A stretch of 64,000 nt of DNA from Diphasiastrum complanatum (taxonomy: Eukaryota; Streptophyta; Lycopodiopsida; Lycopodiales; Lycopodiaceae). Under the pieces are notes generated by a model. It saw nothing but the letters and a program-made list of their open reading frames with translations, ran no database searches and had not been told where the DNA came from. How positions within the stretch are numbered: position 1 is the stretch's first letter; every line of letters begins with the position of its first letter. The stretch spans positions 1 to 64,000 of the forward strand of contig MU832166.1 of NCBI GenBank assembly GCA_029204225.1, in the 5' to 3' direction. Below are positions 1 through 11,539 of this stretch, in pieces. The translations under genes and the position numbers were made by a program.

Positions 1-76
1 TCTCTCCTCTCTCTAAGTAGTGACTGAATAGTTTGGAGAAGGTGCTCGAGCCTCTCAAACCTCTCGCAAATTGGAA

Positions 77-205
<129 letters not shown>

Positions 206-279
206 TGCTATACAGGTGAAGGCGAGGTTGCCGCTCACAACGGCGAACCTCTATGCTACATTGATGAGACAACATTGTT

Positions 280-1180
280 CATCTGGATGTGATGAAGTGA
301 GAGGTTGCTCCTGAATCAAGGATCACCTCTTGTGTGTCAGATGTCGAGGCTATACACACATCTGTACACAAATAGGTTGTCGAATTACCATTGTTCAACC
401 TTTCTTCACGCATCTTCGAGCTTTCGGACTCTTCAACGTAGGATGAACTGTTGTCGTTCTCCATTTTGTCTTGAGGCTGCTTGTTTCTCGTATTCTGGTA
501 GCAATCCATGGCTACATGACCTTTCTTGTGGCAATGAATGCATTTGATCTTCGAGTTCAGCCAACATGAATCAACTATGTATCCTTTGCATCTACATCTC
601 GCACATCTGTCTTTTCACCATCTTCCTATCTTTGCTTTTTTTTTCTTCCATTTGCCTTTGTTGGCTCTCTATCAGCTGGTCTCGATCCTGCTTTCGATCT
701 GACTCCCTCTTAGGCTTGAACTTCTTCTTCAGCTTTTCCTTGTTGCTGTAGAGAGCCTGATTAAAGTTGTCCTTGTGATCAAGGTGCTCACGGGCTTGAC
801 TTTTTCTCGAATTTTGATCACTGCCTTTTCGAGAGTCATCTCTGGATCTTTTGCTAGCAACGTTCAGGTTGTCTGGAAAGATCTTGGTAAAGCTCTCAAC
901 AAGTAAGTGAGCTACTTCTCAACTGATACTGCATTGTCTATTTTAGCATTGTGTAATGAAAGGACCCAGGGCCATAGCCCTTCTCCCTTTAAAATGAGAG
1001 AGGTCTTCACCTTCCATGCTAGGAAGTTAGACCCGACTGAGTTGAGGATTGTGCAGATCTTCGACCGTATGCTGCTTATGGATGCCATTGTTGTGGACTG
1101 TGTTCTTCAGCTTATTTTTCTGCTTCGTTGTTGTGATCGACTGATCTCTTGGATCTTAAAGTCTTTATGCTCTGATAGGA
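280..1180 (-). pseudogene. Ty1/copia gag-protease fragment, decayed
   Basis: Read on the minus strand, this is the end of a copia Gag followed by the start of the aspartic protease. The protease motif (ILDSGATSHF) is intact near 279-330. Upstream, around 560-605, is a gag zinc knuckle in which the expected His is replaced by Tyr (CARCRCKGYIVDSC). Basic Lys/Arg-rich linker sequence lies between about 640 and 850. Several stops and frameshifts interrupt it. It is colinear with the better preserved gag-protease of the minus-strand element at 45.6-47.2 kb, so both belong to one family. Part of the central gag is missing relative to that copy. No integrase, RT or LTR is attached here. Confidence 0.8.
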
Positions 1181-1532
1181 GAAAGAGGAGGTTTATGATC
1201 CACATTATCCAAATGTTGTTCAACATCGTTTCGGAATTGATCATTTTCATAATCAAAGCAGGTTATGGATCTTAGATTTTCATGGCAGCGACGTCTTGTA
1301 GATCTTCACCAAGTGTAGAACCAACCTTGCTAGCACAATTCTTCTGTAATTGTTTAAGAAAACTCCATCTCGCGTAGAAGAATGCCCCCATCTCTTTGCG
1401 TTGCTAATTCGCATGACTTCTCTATTGTTGGTACGTGTGCACTCTGTCGCGATTGCGTTTCAAGATTCATGTGCTCGGCCAAATCCTCAACTTATGCCTC
1501 GGTCAAATACCTACTCGGCTCTTTCCCTCACG
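1181..1532. other. No recognisable gene
   Basis: Short open frames only; none resembles a known family. It separates the copia gag remnant from an LTR-like block. Confidence 0.5.
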
Positions 1533-2066
1533 TGTCATGTGCCAATCCCAAACTAATAGCAATAGAAATGAAGTAAAGCTAGAAGCAAGAAAATAACAAG
1601 ACATTCATGATAGCATATCAATAGAAAGCTAGAAACAATGAGATCACATTGGAATTGCATTAGCAATGAAAGAAAGCGTATAATCAATGGAAATGGAGCA
1701 TTGATTCATGTGGATAGGGCACATGAGGCCTAGCAAAGTAAATCCCCATGGCTCACATTTACAAGGAAGCTAGAAGCTCTCACTTGTAAATGAGCCAAAA
1801 GTTCACAAATTGATGTCTCTTGCCTAGTTATAGACAATGCTCTCACTTAACTAAACTTAACTATCTTGAGGAATAGTTAGCGCTTGTTAAGTGTTATTTA
1901 GACTACATTGGGCCCTTATTGGCCTATTATCCTTATTGGTTACTTTCAAGGGCCTAAAGAGGGAACCGCCTTGTTCTTAAGGCTAATAGCTCATTTTGGG
2001 CCTACAAAGTTTACATTGGATATTATCCTGCATGTCTAAGCATGGATGTATTTACAGTACATGACA
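1533..2066 (-). repeat. Putative 3' LTR of a minus-strand retrotransposon
   Basis: A 534-bp block with perfect 8-bp inverted termini: on the minus strand it begins TGTCATGT and ends ACATGACA. Directly upstream on that strand is a purine-rich stretch (AATAGGGGAAG) that fits a polypurine tract, and the preceding frame (RTKMFNRGS) resembles the tail often seen after plant retrotransposon pol. There is no matching second LTR in the window and no visible target duplication. This could be a 3' LTR or a truncated element; superfamily is inferred. Confidence 0.5.
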
Positions 2067-3680
2067 CTTCCCCTATTAAACATCTTTGTCCTAAAAAATG
2101 AAGATGCTTGTCTGATCAGCTTAATCGTCTCAGTGAAATAGTGACGATGGAAGATGTGTTGTCCAAAATTGTTGCATCGTTACAGATCCAAAGCTGCCGA
2201 ATTGAAACCATTTTATTAGCTTTAGACTGCAATCCTTATTCCGTTGAAGGAAAATGATGGTTGAAAGAAGAGTTGGATGAAGCACCATATTGTTTGTGGG
2301 GAACCCATTCTGTATGGAATTGGACAGAGTATAATACCACAATATCTCTTTTGTCCGCTTCTTCACATCATACCAAATTGGTTTGCTTATCCAATTTCCC
2401 TGGGGATTCTTGTTTTTGTATTGCATATCGGATCTTCTGTTGTAGCTGGAAATCCGTGTTGTTTGCCAACTTGATGAAGAAAATTACAATTCTTCCTATG
2501 AGCAATGGTAGTCATGTGTTGTTGTTCAAATAAATATGCTCCATATGAAGTAATCGACATTAAGAATGACACTTGATTGTATAATGAAACATTTCTCTGG
2601 GCATATTGTTGACCAAAATATATTTCTTCAAACCTGGACAAATTTTCATTCAAATTTGGCCAAGACAAGGTCAACTCCATTGAATTCTGATTCTGCTAGT
2701 TTGGATTTTAAATGAAATTTACTGCAAAAATTAGTAAACCATAATTGGCCATGTATATGCCTGAAGCATTGATACAGGAGATCATATATGTATTCCAAGG
2801 TTGAACCATGGAAATAACAATTCTGCCAATTCTGATTCTCCAACTGTAGAAAAACCATTGTTGACATTACTCAATCGAATATTTATCTTGTTAAAACTCA
2901 CCGAGCAATGCAAACTTCTCCAAAAATATTGATATAGATTGTTGGCATATTTAAAATCAGTTTTCAATAGAGTGTTGATTGAGTGAGAGAACAATTCCCA
3001 ATCATTATTCACGTCCATATTTTTCAAATATACACGCGAATTAGATGCTGGCAGTTGAGTTCTAGAGAATCCATAGAGATAAGATTCTCCAATAGATGCC
3101 ACTTGAAACTCTTGTAAAGTGGATCCATAAAGCGTTGAACAATAATCCAAAGCACTGATACAAGTGTGGTATACTGTTTATGATATTTATCTATTTTTTT
3201 CGACATTTTTATGGAAAAGCTGGAAATGTGGTTATGTGATGCAGTGCCTAGCTGAGTTTTCACCTATTTCTAATATTATGTACGTGGTGATGTGTCGAGT
3301 TGCTGGTTGATGTTGGCAAGGCTTAATTAAGGCCCCAGTTCTAAGGTCAAGGACATTGCATATATGGCATTGCCTATGAGCATTTTTATTACTGAAGGCC
3401 TTTATATATTTTTGGAGGCACTTTTTTGGTCTTATCGACACTCCGTGTCGAGTTCGTTCCTAAGTTCCATTTAACTGGGGAAAAGGCCTAAAGCTTTTTT
3501 TTCTAAGTTGCAAAAGATATATTTATGGGCCCTCTTCTAAGTTATGTAGGGCTGTCTTATTCTAAGGTCCCTAATTGACCTAGCTTCAACTTGGACGGGG
3601 AAGATTTTGATCTTCGAGCGTTCTTGCCAAGGCTGGCAAACGAGCATTGTAAAATCGGACCCATTACCTTCTTCTTCCTC
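2067..3680. other. AT-rich region, probably decayed retroelement interior
   Basis: Several minus-strand frames of 65-122 codons overlap between 2130 and 3440, but none shows a motif I recognise, and they change frame repeatedly. Its position just upstream of the putative 3' LTR suggests degraded internal retrotransposon sequence. This is inference only. Confidence 0.35.
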
Positions 3681-3790
3681 GAGTCTTCAATGACCAGCAT
3701 GTTCTTTCTCTCTCATTGAATAGGATTCGAGCCTGCTCTCTCTCTCTTTCTGAGAGGAGAGAGGAGAGAGAGAGAGAGGGGGTGAGGGAG

Positions 3791-4319
3791 ATGGCGGTGA
3801 ATCCACAGTTGTTTCCGAAATGGGTTGCCCATGCCCTTTGAAGGCGAGCTTTTTGTGCTCACCCGCGAAGGTGTGGAGTGTCAAGCAGACAAGATCCCCG
3901 ATATTCCAGGGGGAAGTTTTTCAGCAAAAGGAAAGCTATATTTTTCAAATGTTCACTTGATTTTTGTTGTTGACAAGCCGATCGGGAACCTCTTTGTTGT
4001 TGATATGCCATTGCTATTTATACATGAGGAGCGCTTCAATCAACCAATATTTTTATGCAATAATGTTTTAGGCAAAGTACATCCTGTGATCCCAGATGGG
4101 TCGAATAGGTCTTACGATCTTTGCGTGAAAGTGACTTGTCACGATCCACAACACCCATATTGGATCTTTTTCCAACTGCCCAGTTGACGTGATCATTAGA
4201 CATGCGTACATTGATCCAATGATCCTACTAAACTGTATTTACAGTAGCCTGATGTGACTGGGTCTCAGCTTCGAAGACGGAACTACAGTGGTTCTGTTAG
4301 CGAGGAAGCCCAACTCTGA
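3791..4319 (+). pseudogene. WBP2/GRAM-domain-like protein, processed pseudogene
   Basis: The frame resembles the plant WW-domain-binding-protein-2-like (GRAM fold) family. The start at 3791 gives MAVNPQLFP. An extra A in the AAA at 3818-3820 then shifts the frame, and the protein resumes as LPMPFEGELFVLTREGV. The GRAM-type core follows (KGKLYFSNVHLIFV, VDMPLLFIHEERFNQPIF). After about 4110 a conserved middle segment is missing. The family's C-terminal block returns in another frame (VIIRHAYIDP, then TKLYLQ, later SQLRRRNYSG) with a one-base deletion near 4217, a TAG at 4245-4247 and the final TGA at 4317. N- and C-terminal blocks joined without introns suggest a retroposed copy, but no poly(A) tail or target duplication is visible. 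Family assignment is from memory of its sequence. Confidence 0.75.
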
Positions 4320-4477
4320 TGTACGTGTCTTAGCTCGAGTATCAAAAAGTATGTCACAATAGCATGTAGATTTACACAGTTTGAGTTGTTGGGATCAGTT
4401 TGAGATATTGCTAGTCCATATGTGTCCCACATGTGTCTACATTAATCCAAGCACCTCCACTTCGAAACGTATCACAG

Positions 4478-4560
4478 GCAGACAAAATTCTATTCAAATC
4501 CAGGCAGACATAATTCTATTCAAATCCAGGCAGTTTTCTATTCGGATCCAGGCAGCCAAC
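4478..4560. repeat. Short imperfect tandem repeat
   Basis: About three copies of a ~27-bp unit built on AGGCAGACA and ATTCTATTCAAATCC, progressively degraded. No function is apparent. Confidence 0.7.
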
Positions 4561-4690
4561 ATTCGAAGCCAGGTCTGCAGCTATAATTATATGTTCTTTC
4601 AACGTCCCTTTAGACACGAGCTATTGAATGTCAGACAAACAAACATTCGACCATACCAAAGAAATGTTCGAGTTGACCATTCAACATTCA

Positions 4691-4745
4691 CACTGATGTA
4701 CGTGGCAGGTGACTACCACGTACATCAGTGACGTGGCAGGTGACT
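4691..4745. repeat. Perfect 15-bp inverted repeat plus direct repeat
   Basis: Arms 4691-4705 (CACTGATGTACGTGG) and 4716-4730 are exact reverse complements around a 10-base loop. The loop-proximal sequence ACGTGGCAGGTGACT recurs directly at 4731-4745. The arms contain ACGTGG, a G-box-like core. It could be a foldback remnant or a cis-regulatory palindrome. Confidence 0.8.
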
Positions 4746-7490
4746 GCTGGCCATGTGTAACTCTTTCATGGTCTGCACAAGGCTGGACACAGGCCAGAAC
4801 ATACATCATCCTCCTTTGAAGTTTGAAGCTTGTCTTTAAGCTATTGAAGGGTAACTTTTTGAAGAACTGGTGACGTGAAGTTCCACCATATTAGAAAAAC
4901 AACATAACTACTTTCTCTAGAACTTATGTTTATTTCGAAGTGGCAGAGGCAGCATTTCACACCAAACTCTCTCTACGTAACAACAAACCATCGGATACCT
5001 CACCAAATATGACGTTTCAGATTTTATGGGCATTCTGCCTGTTTCCTCAAACACACATATAGTAGAGCCCATGCTCATTTTTCATTAATTCATTCATTAT
5101 TCTGCATGGTAGAAAGCAAGAGTTGTTTTCTCTTCTGTCTGAGCTATTATGGCAGAATAAAATATTGTCTACTGTCTTCGTTGGCTTGAATCAATGCAAT
5201 GACATGCCAACCTTGTATATGTAGTCTGTATTTTCGTAAGAATTTGAAGGAGTGGGTGATAGACACTTCTGGTTTCTCAAGAACGTTATACTGCATTTCA
5301 GTTTCTTGTCGAATGAATCACACCCCTGTTGTCATTGTCTATTCTGACTGATCCTAGAAAATTCATGGTGATTCTTCAGAATAATGGATTCTATGCTATG
5401 CATGGATTTATAATTAGAACTAGACCTAGTAATTGATTGAACTATGTTGTGTTTGGAACTGCTTTATCAGAATAAGTGAGTAGCAAGTTTATGAAGACGG
5501 TTGAGGGTCGACATAGTCCATTGTAAGCATTGCCTGTAGCAAGTCATTTGTTGGCCTTGTGGCATTCTTGTTTTGGCTAAGTTCAGATCTAAACGGTGAA
5601 GCGTGTGATCTTACTACTGTGGCGATGTCTAATTATTCCGAGTTCTTACTCTAATCTGAAATCTGGATTTCTTGGTTGAACTGTCTGAATATCTTTCTTG
5701 GTGTCTGTTTGTACCATTCTCAATGGCGGGTACTGGCCACCTACCTAGAATCAGACAACAGCTTTACATTTCCATTTCACTGGACTTCAAGATAAATCTT
5801 TTTATCTCACCAATAATGACATAATACCTCTTTATGATGCTCCCTGTGGGAATGATAATCATTTATACTACACTTTTATTGATATTTTGGTTCAGTAACG
5901 CCACAAGTAGGATTTTCATGGATAATAAAATCTCTTCATTTCTACCAGTTTCCATGTTGAATACCTCATACTCCATTAGATCATTGTCAAAAATAAAAAT
6001 ATTTTCAAAAGATTCCAATCGAAATGAATTGGTTCGTAGATCGGATCCTTTAAATAGCTACTCAATTCCAAGCCATGAAGTATCGGTGCCATATAGTCCT
6101 CACTCTGAAATTTTGGTGAATGCCTTGATCGAGTTTCTTTGAGCTAGCAATATTCTCAATTTGATGATCCATAGTTGCTTGTTCATTGACCAGATTAAGG
6201 TATTGATGTAGGTCAAGTTCCGGACTTTGATGGTTGAAATGAAACTCGAAGGACGTTCAATTATCTTCACATCTGATCTGAATCTTGACTTTCATCTGAA
6301 TTCTAATTTTCACCATCTGTTGTTGCAAACTTGATCCGAATCTTGAATTGGACTTTTGTTGCCTGCAAGTGTAATTGGGTCTAGGACTTCACTTTCATTG
6401 TCGCTCTGCTCATCTGACTCATTTCATCGCTTCGCTCATCCGCTTTGTCGTTGTCGCTTTGCTCATTAGACTCATTGCTAGGATCATCTTCATCTTCAGA
6501 AGTTTCTTCCCTTTCATGGCACATGTGGTTGTCGATCCACTGATGCTTTAGTGTATACACTCACTTTCTGAATCCGCATCTTCATTTCCTCAAGCCACAT
6601 GGATTGTTCTTTCAACAAAATTCTCAAAGATGGAGGGAACGACTGATGTTCTCCACGCCATTTCTACTACTTATAGTCTTGGAAGATGAGTATCTCTTGG
6701 AAGATGGCCCTAATCCTAGCTTATCCAACACTTAGTAAAAAACTGCCACAATATGACTAAATGTAATATATGACATCAAAACTAAATCTTCTCTAGACTT
6801 CTAAATTTTGAAACTTCATGCTATATATGACATCAAAACCAAGTCCTCTCTAGACCTCTGAATTTTGACACTTCTAGAACCTTTAGAAAATAGTAATGTT
6901 ACTATTTAGGCCTCTACACAAGTGGAGAAAACTTATCTCTAAGTTTACTTATGAGTTTTGGCCCCAAAATTGCCAATAATATTGAAGTATTGTTCACAAA
7001 TTTTCACACTCCACACACCCAGACAGAAGGAACAAACAGCAAACCAACCGCCACATCATGGCCATGGAGTGGGGGCATCTATGGCCAAGGGAGAGATGAC
7101 GGCAAAACCAAAGGAGAGCGCGACAACGAGATGAGGTCAATGGTGAGCCAAGGGGAAGAACATAGCACTAGAATCCAATAACAAACTTAAATAAAGCCAT
7201 CAAAAGAAGCCGAAAAATTGAGCCCAAACACAACAATAAAAGACTCAATGCAACGACGTAGAGAGAATAAAGTACTAAAAAAAGTACTATAGAGCAAAAA
7301 TTAAAACATGTGTAGTTCCAACACTAACGGCCGAGTAAGGGCTTGTATTTGTTTCTAGAAAATTTTAACCAACAAAAAGCAAACAATGAAAAAATAATCC
7401 AAATTTTACTAATACTTACATTAATCCATGTTTAAAAACAAAAATGAGAACGTGGTAAAAACAATACCTATTTGATCAATAGAAATATCG
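4746..7490. other. Gene-free AT-rich stretch
   Basis: Only short frames occur (the longest are about 102 codons at 5834-6142 and 76 codons at 6951-7181). Neither shows a domain, membrane segment or motif that I recognise. On the minus strand, 6200-6660 holds an acidic, Ser/Glu-rich frame broken by stops that could be decayed gag, but this is weak. Confidence 0.4.
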
Positions 7491-7493
7491 TTT

Positions 7494-7616
<123 letters not shown>

Positions 7617-7918
7617 GATGTCATTGAGCACACATTAAAGATTTGGAAATGAAGCTAAATAATTTATGACTCACTTTGAAAACAAGGTATACTATTTTCC
7701 AAATGAAGGGTGGGTAGGGAAAGTAGTCCTGGCAAAAAATGGAGAGAAAATGGGGGTCAATGACTTGTATTGTCTTCAAAAGACCAATAAGAATACACTC
7801 ATGAGTGATCAACCTTGGCCATCATTGTGAAGTTAAAAGTGTCACAACCAAGGCTGCCAAAAAACTTCGGAATCAAGCCTTTTGCCTGCTGTTCAAATAA
7901 GCTTTTTTCAACTTATCA

Positions 7919-9335
7919 TTACCAATAATCTCCACAGGAACAGAAGCCATTCTTAAAATGGTGGTTTCTGTTTGCATCCATCACACTGATGTCACACCCA
8001 ACAATGTTTGAGATGATCTTTGTGGCATTGTGATAGTCACCGCACACCCGGGCCTTAGCATTTTGTGAGTAAATTTTTTGCGAGTTTTGTGAGTTTCTTT
8101 CCTGCCATCATTCAACAAAAAGATAGCACATTGTGTGCCACCCTTTTTATGCTACTACTTCAATGTTTATTATTAAGAATGTGGTTTGGTACATAGTTAA
8201 AGATCCCACTAAGTAAAAAAAAATTCAAATTAATTTTTTTTTTGTAGCCAGTCCAAAAAGCACGTCGGCATGCTATCTGGGTTGGCTGCAAAAAAAAAAT
8301 TTCATTTCATATAGCATGTCGGCGTGCTATCTTGGTTGGTTGCAAAAAAAATTTCTCATTTCATATAGCATGCCAACGTGCTTATTTAAACACTGTAATT
8401 TTATTTTTAGTTGTTTTACTTAGCACGTCGGCTTACTATGTTGGGAGGTTTAAATAAATATTCTGAAATAATGTTTTTTACTCAAAATTCGGTTCTCGAA
8501 TGTGTCAAATAGCTTTTCTATTTTATAATTTACTTGGCTAACACACCGGCATGCAAGCTGAATTAGCACACCATGTGCTACCATTTTGTTGGAGCATGTC
8601 ATGGAAGAAACGCAAAACTCGCAAAAAATTTACTCGTAGAATGTCAAAACCTCGCACACCTGAATATTCGTTTTGATGCGAATAGGTGTCCCAAAAGGCG
8701 TGTTGATGAGCCCAAAAGCAATGGCCTGCTTCTCACTATGTCCACACAAAGCATTCTCCTTCTCCTCGTCCTCCACATCATCCAGCACAAAGCTTAAATT
8801 AGGTTTATACCCTATCATCGTCATCAACCCTACCAATCTATATAGTTCAATGTTTGAATCTCCTTGCTTTGTATATGGGTTGCATCACCTACAACAAAGG
8901 CATACAGTTGGTTATCAAATTCGATCCAGCTGCACCCAGGCACTTTTTTCACACCTGGCTCCTTCATTTGATTTTTGATCTTTGCTAACTCATCCTTCTT
9001 ACCAACATCTGCATAGACGTTTGATAGCAGCACATAAGGTGCAGCATTTTTTGCGTCCAACTTCACAACACAATCAAAGGCATGTCTTCCTATTTCTGCA
9101 TGGCCATGGTTTCTAGCAGCACCAAGCAAAGTTATCCAAACCACACTATTAGACTGAATTGGCATTTTGTTAATAAAGAGCTCAGCATCGGCTAAGCACC
9201 CTACACGCCCTAGAAGATCAACCATATATGCATAGTGCTCCTTGGTTGGTGTGACGCCCTGATTTTTACACATGTAATCAAAGAAATAACGACCTTGATC
9301 TACTAAGCTAGAATGGGCACATGCACAAAGCTACA
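7919..9335 (-). pseudogene. PLS-class PPR protein, C-terminal E/DYW region, split by a transposon
   Basis: Minus-strand frame of a plant organelle RNA-editing type PPR protein. From 9335: last PPR motifs (HYAYMVDLLGRVG, VVWITLLGAARNHG), E domain (AAPYVLLSNVYAD, KKVPGCSWIEF), then a one-base loss near 8839 shifts the frame into the DYW domain (ALCGHSEKQAIAFGLINTP). The coding sequence stops matching at 8661, where a ~603-bp element is inserted, and resumes at 8049 as [17 protein letters not shown], ending FCSCGDYW with TAA at 7919-7921. The deaminase HxE is kept (HSE), but the first CxxC has become CxxY (CGDY). An in-frame TAG lies near 9330, where homology ends at a copia fragment. The N-terminal PPR array is absent. 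Known family role: C-to-U RNA editing in plastids or mitochondria. This copy is certainly non-functional. Confidence 0.9.
8050..8652. mobile_element. Non-autonomous Mutator-like element (MULE) in the DYW gene
   Basis: The ~603-bp insert has terminal inverted repeats of about 90 bp (8050-8140 and 8564-8652, inverted) that share AGTAAATTTTTTGCGAGTTT and are diverged at the tips. It is flanked by CGCACACC(C/T) at 8041-8049 and 8653-8661, a 9-bp target duplication with one mismatch, or 8 bp perfect. Long TIRs plus 9-bp duplication fit Mutator-like elements; an 8-bp duplication would fit hAT, but hAT TIRs are usually short. No transposase frame is present. The interior carries a palindromic motif like AGCACGTCGGCATGCT at 8259, 8313, 8367 and 8422, about every 54 bp, in poly-A/T-rich spacers. 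Confidence 0.85.
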
Positions 9336-11015
9336 CTACTTTAGATCAAGCCTACAAGTTGTTTGATCCCATCAAGTCGAAGATATTCACTAGCCGGGAT
9401 GTCATCTTCATCGAAGATCAGTTTCAAGGCCTCAAAGAAAAGGGCAGTTTCCATGTAGCCGACCTGTCAGATTCTCTTGATGCATTGAACTTTCCAGTTT
9501 CGCAAGCGACTATTCCCATTGAAGGTCCAAGCTCTTCTGCTTCCGATGAAAAACAAATCAATGGCGAATCAGAATATGATGATGTTGTAGTTCAACAACT
9601 ATAGTATGATCGAAGTGATCAACTTCCTCTATTACCCAGAAGATCTTCAAGAACTAGCAAACCATCTAACCGGTATATCGACGAGTCTACAACTTACCTT
9701 GTTCAGAAACCGACATCTGTCCAAGAGGCACTCAATCAGCCTGATTCAGATCTCTGGAAAGAAGCTATGGATAAAGAGTATTCATTTCTTATCAAGAACC
9801 AGACATGGACAATTGTCGAATTACCTCTTAGCAGAAACGTGGTTGATTGTAAATGGATTTTCAAAGTCAAGTACAACGCAAATGGAAACATCAACAGGAG
9901 AAATGCATGACTTTTTGCCAGAGGATTTTCTCAGGTATACAACGTCGATTACACTGAGACCTTAAATCCAGTAGTCAAGCATTTTTCTATTCGACTTTTG
10001 CTATCATTTGCCGCTACATTAGATTTGGAAATATATTAAATGAATGTACATACAACATGTCTCAATGGAGTTATCGAAGAAGACATTTACATGGTGCAAC
10101 TCGAAGGTTATATTATTGAAGGTAAACAGAAGCATGTGTGTAAACTCCATAAGACACTTTATGGCTTGAAGCAATCTGCTCAAAGCAGTGCAACAGTCTT
10201 TTATCATTATCACTTTATATGTGGATGATACATTGCTTTTCAACAATGGTACCGATATGATAAAAGAGGCCAAGACAATGCTATCTTTCGAATTTGCCAT
10301 GACTGATATGGGCAAAGCTCATTTTTGCCTTGGTATACGAATCCACAGAGACAGAAAATAGAAGTTGATCTACATTACATAACAAAGGTACATCTACCGT
10401 CATGTTAGTCAGATATAATCTGATTAATTGCAAGTTAGCTCTCTTACCAATGGAACCAGGACTCAAATTGTCAAAGGACCAGTGTCCTCAAACAATTCAT
10501 GAGAAGCAGCTGATGCGTGAGTATCCTTACTATTCCATTATAGGATCTCTTATGTACGCCATGATCTGTACCAGGCTAGACATAGCTTTTGCAGGCAGCT
10601 CTCTCAGTCAGTTTATGACTAACCCTGGTATAACACATTGGAAGGCTCTTATCAGAGTCATGAGATATTTTTGAGCTACTATGGACTTTTGCATTTGTTA
10701 TGGAGTAGTCAGCAACAACAACTCAATTTACTCCGTGATTACACAGATGCAAATTGGGTAGGAGATGTAGACACTCGTAAATCCACTTCCAGATTTACAT
10801 TCTTCCTCAACGACGGTCCTATTTCCTGGAACAGTCACAAGCAATCTTTGATAGCTCTATTTTCCACTGAGTCAGAGTATATCGCAGCCTCTCAAGCTAC
10901 AAAGGAAGCAATTTGGTTGAGAAATTTACTCTCAGATATAAATCTGAATCAGTATGCTCCGATGACATTATTTTGTGATAATCAAAGTGCCACTACTTTA
11001 TTAGCCAACTATTAG
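9336..11015 (+). pseudogene. Ty1/copia integrase tail-RT-RNase H fragment
   Basis: It starts in the C-terminal tail of a copia integrase (YKLFDPIKSKIFTSRDVIF). The RT N-terminus follows (CKWIFKVKYNANG near 9850), then DIYMVQLEG and LYGLKQ. An internal deletion near 10190 joins directly to LYVDDTLLF at about 10212, removing sequence between YGLKQ and the catalytic YVDD. RNase H runs from about 10735 (YTDANWVGDVDTRKSTS) to STESEYIAASQATKEAIWLR, ending near 11015. At least six stops and several frameshifts are present. Its 5' end abuts the PPR pseudogene, so its arrival or a rearrangement removed the PPR N-terminus. No LTR can be firmly assigned to it. Confidence 0.88.
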
Positions 11016-11539
11016 AATTTAGCAATTTTCACATGGTTTCTGATGTATTTTGACATCTATGTGGATCCACACGTGTGAGGACCTATCCACACGTGTGAAA
11101 TGACACTTGTAATATTCAGATCCATTTTGATTAGCTTTCATTTGAGTCAAATATGACATCTCCTAAATTATAGGAGTTAGGTCCTAGATTGTAGGAATCT
11201 AGAAGGTCAACACAAACCACCAATGGATGATGTGGCAAACTTGATAGATCTTATCCAAAGTAGATATGGATAAGTACAATGAGCTATCCCACACGTGCTG
11301 GATGCAGCTTAGAGAGAGATTATGATGATTATGTACTTGATCCATGATGGATCCATTGTGAACCTTAATGATGAGAAACATTGGTTTGTGAAGCAATCTT
11401 GGCGTTTTCACTCTCTTAAGCACTTTCTTTGTGGATGAATTCTTAGTAATCATTAGTAAACTATTTCTTTGTTATCAGGCCGTACAATAGCTATACTTCA
11501 CACGTGTGAAGCCATGGGTCATCATTATTTGATTGTTCT
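11016..11539. other. LTR-like noncoding block
   Basis: No coding signal. It contains three perfect CACACGTGTG palindromes (11068-11077, 11088-11097, 11499-11508), a motif that also occurs in LTRs and leaders of copia elements elsewhere in the window. It follows a copia RNase H end and precedes another copia LTR, so degraded LTR sequence is likely. Confidence 0.4.
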
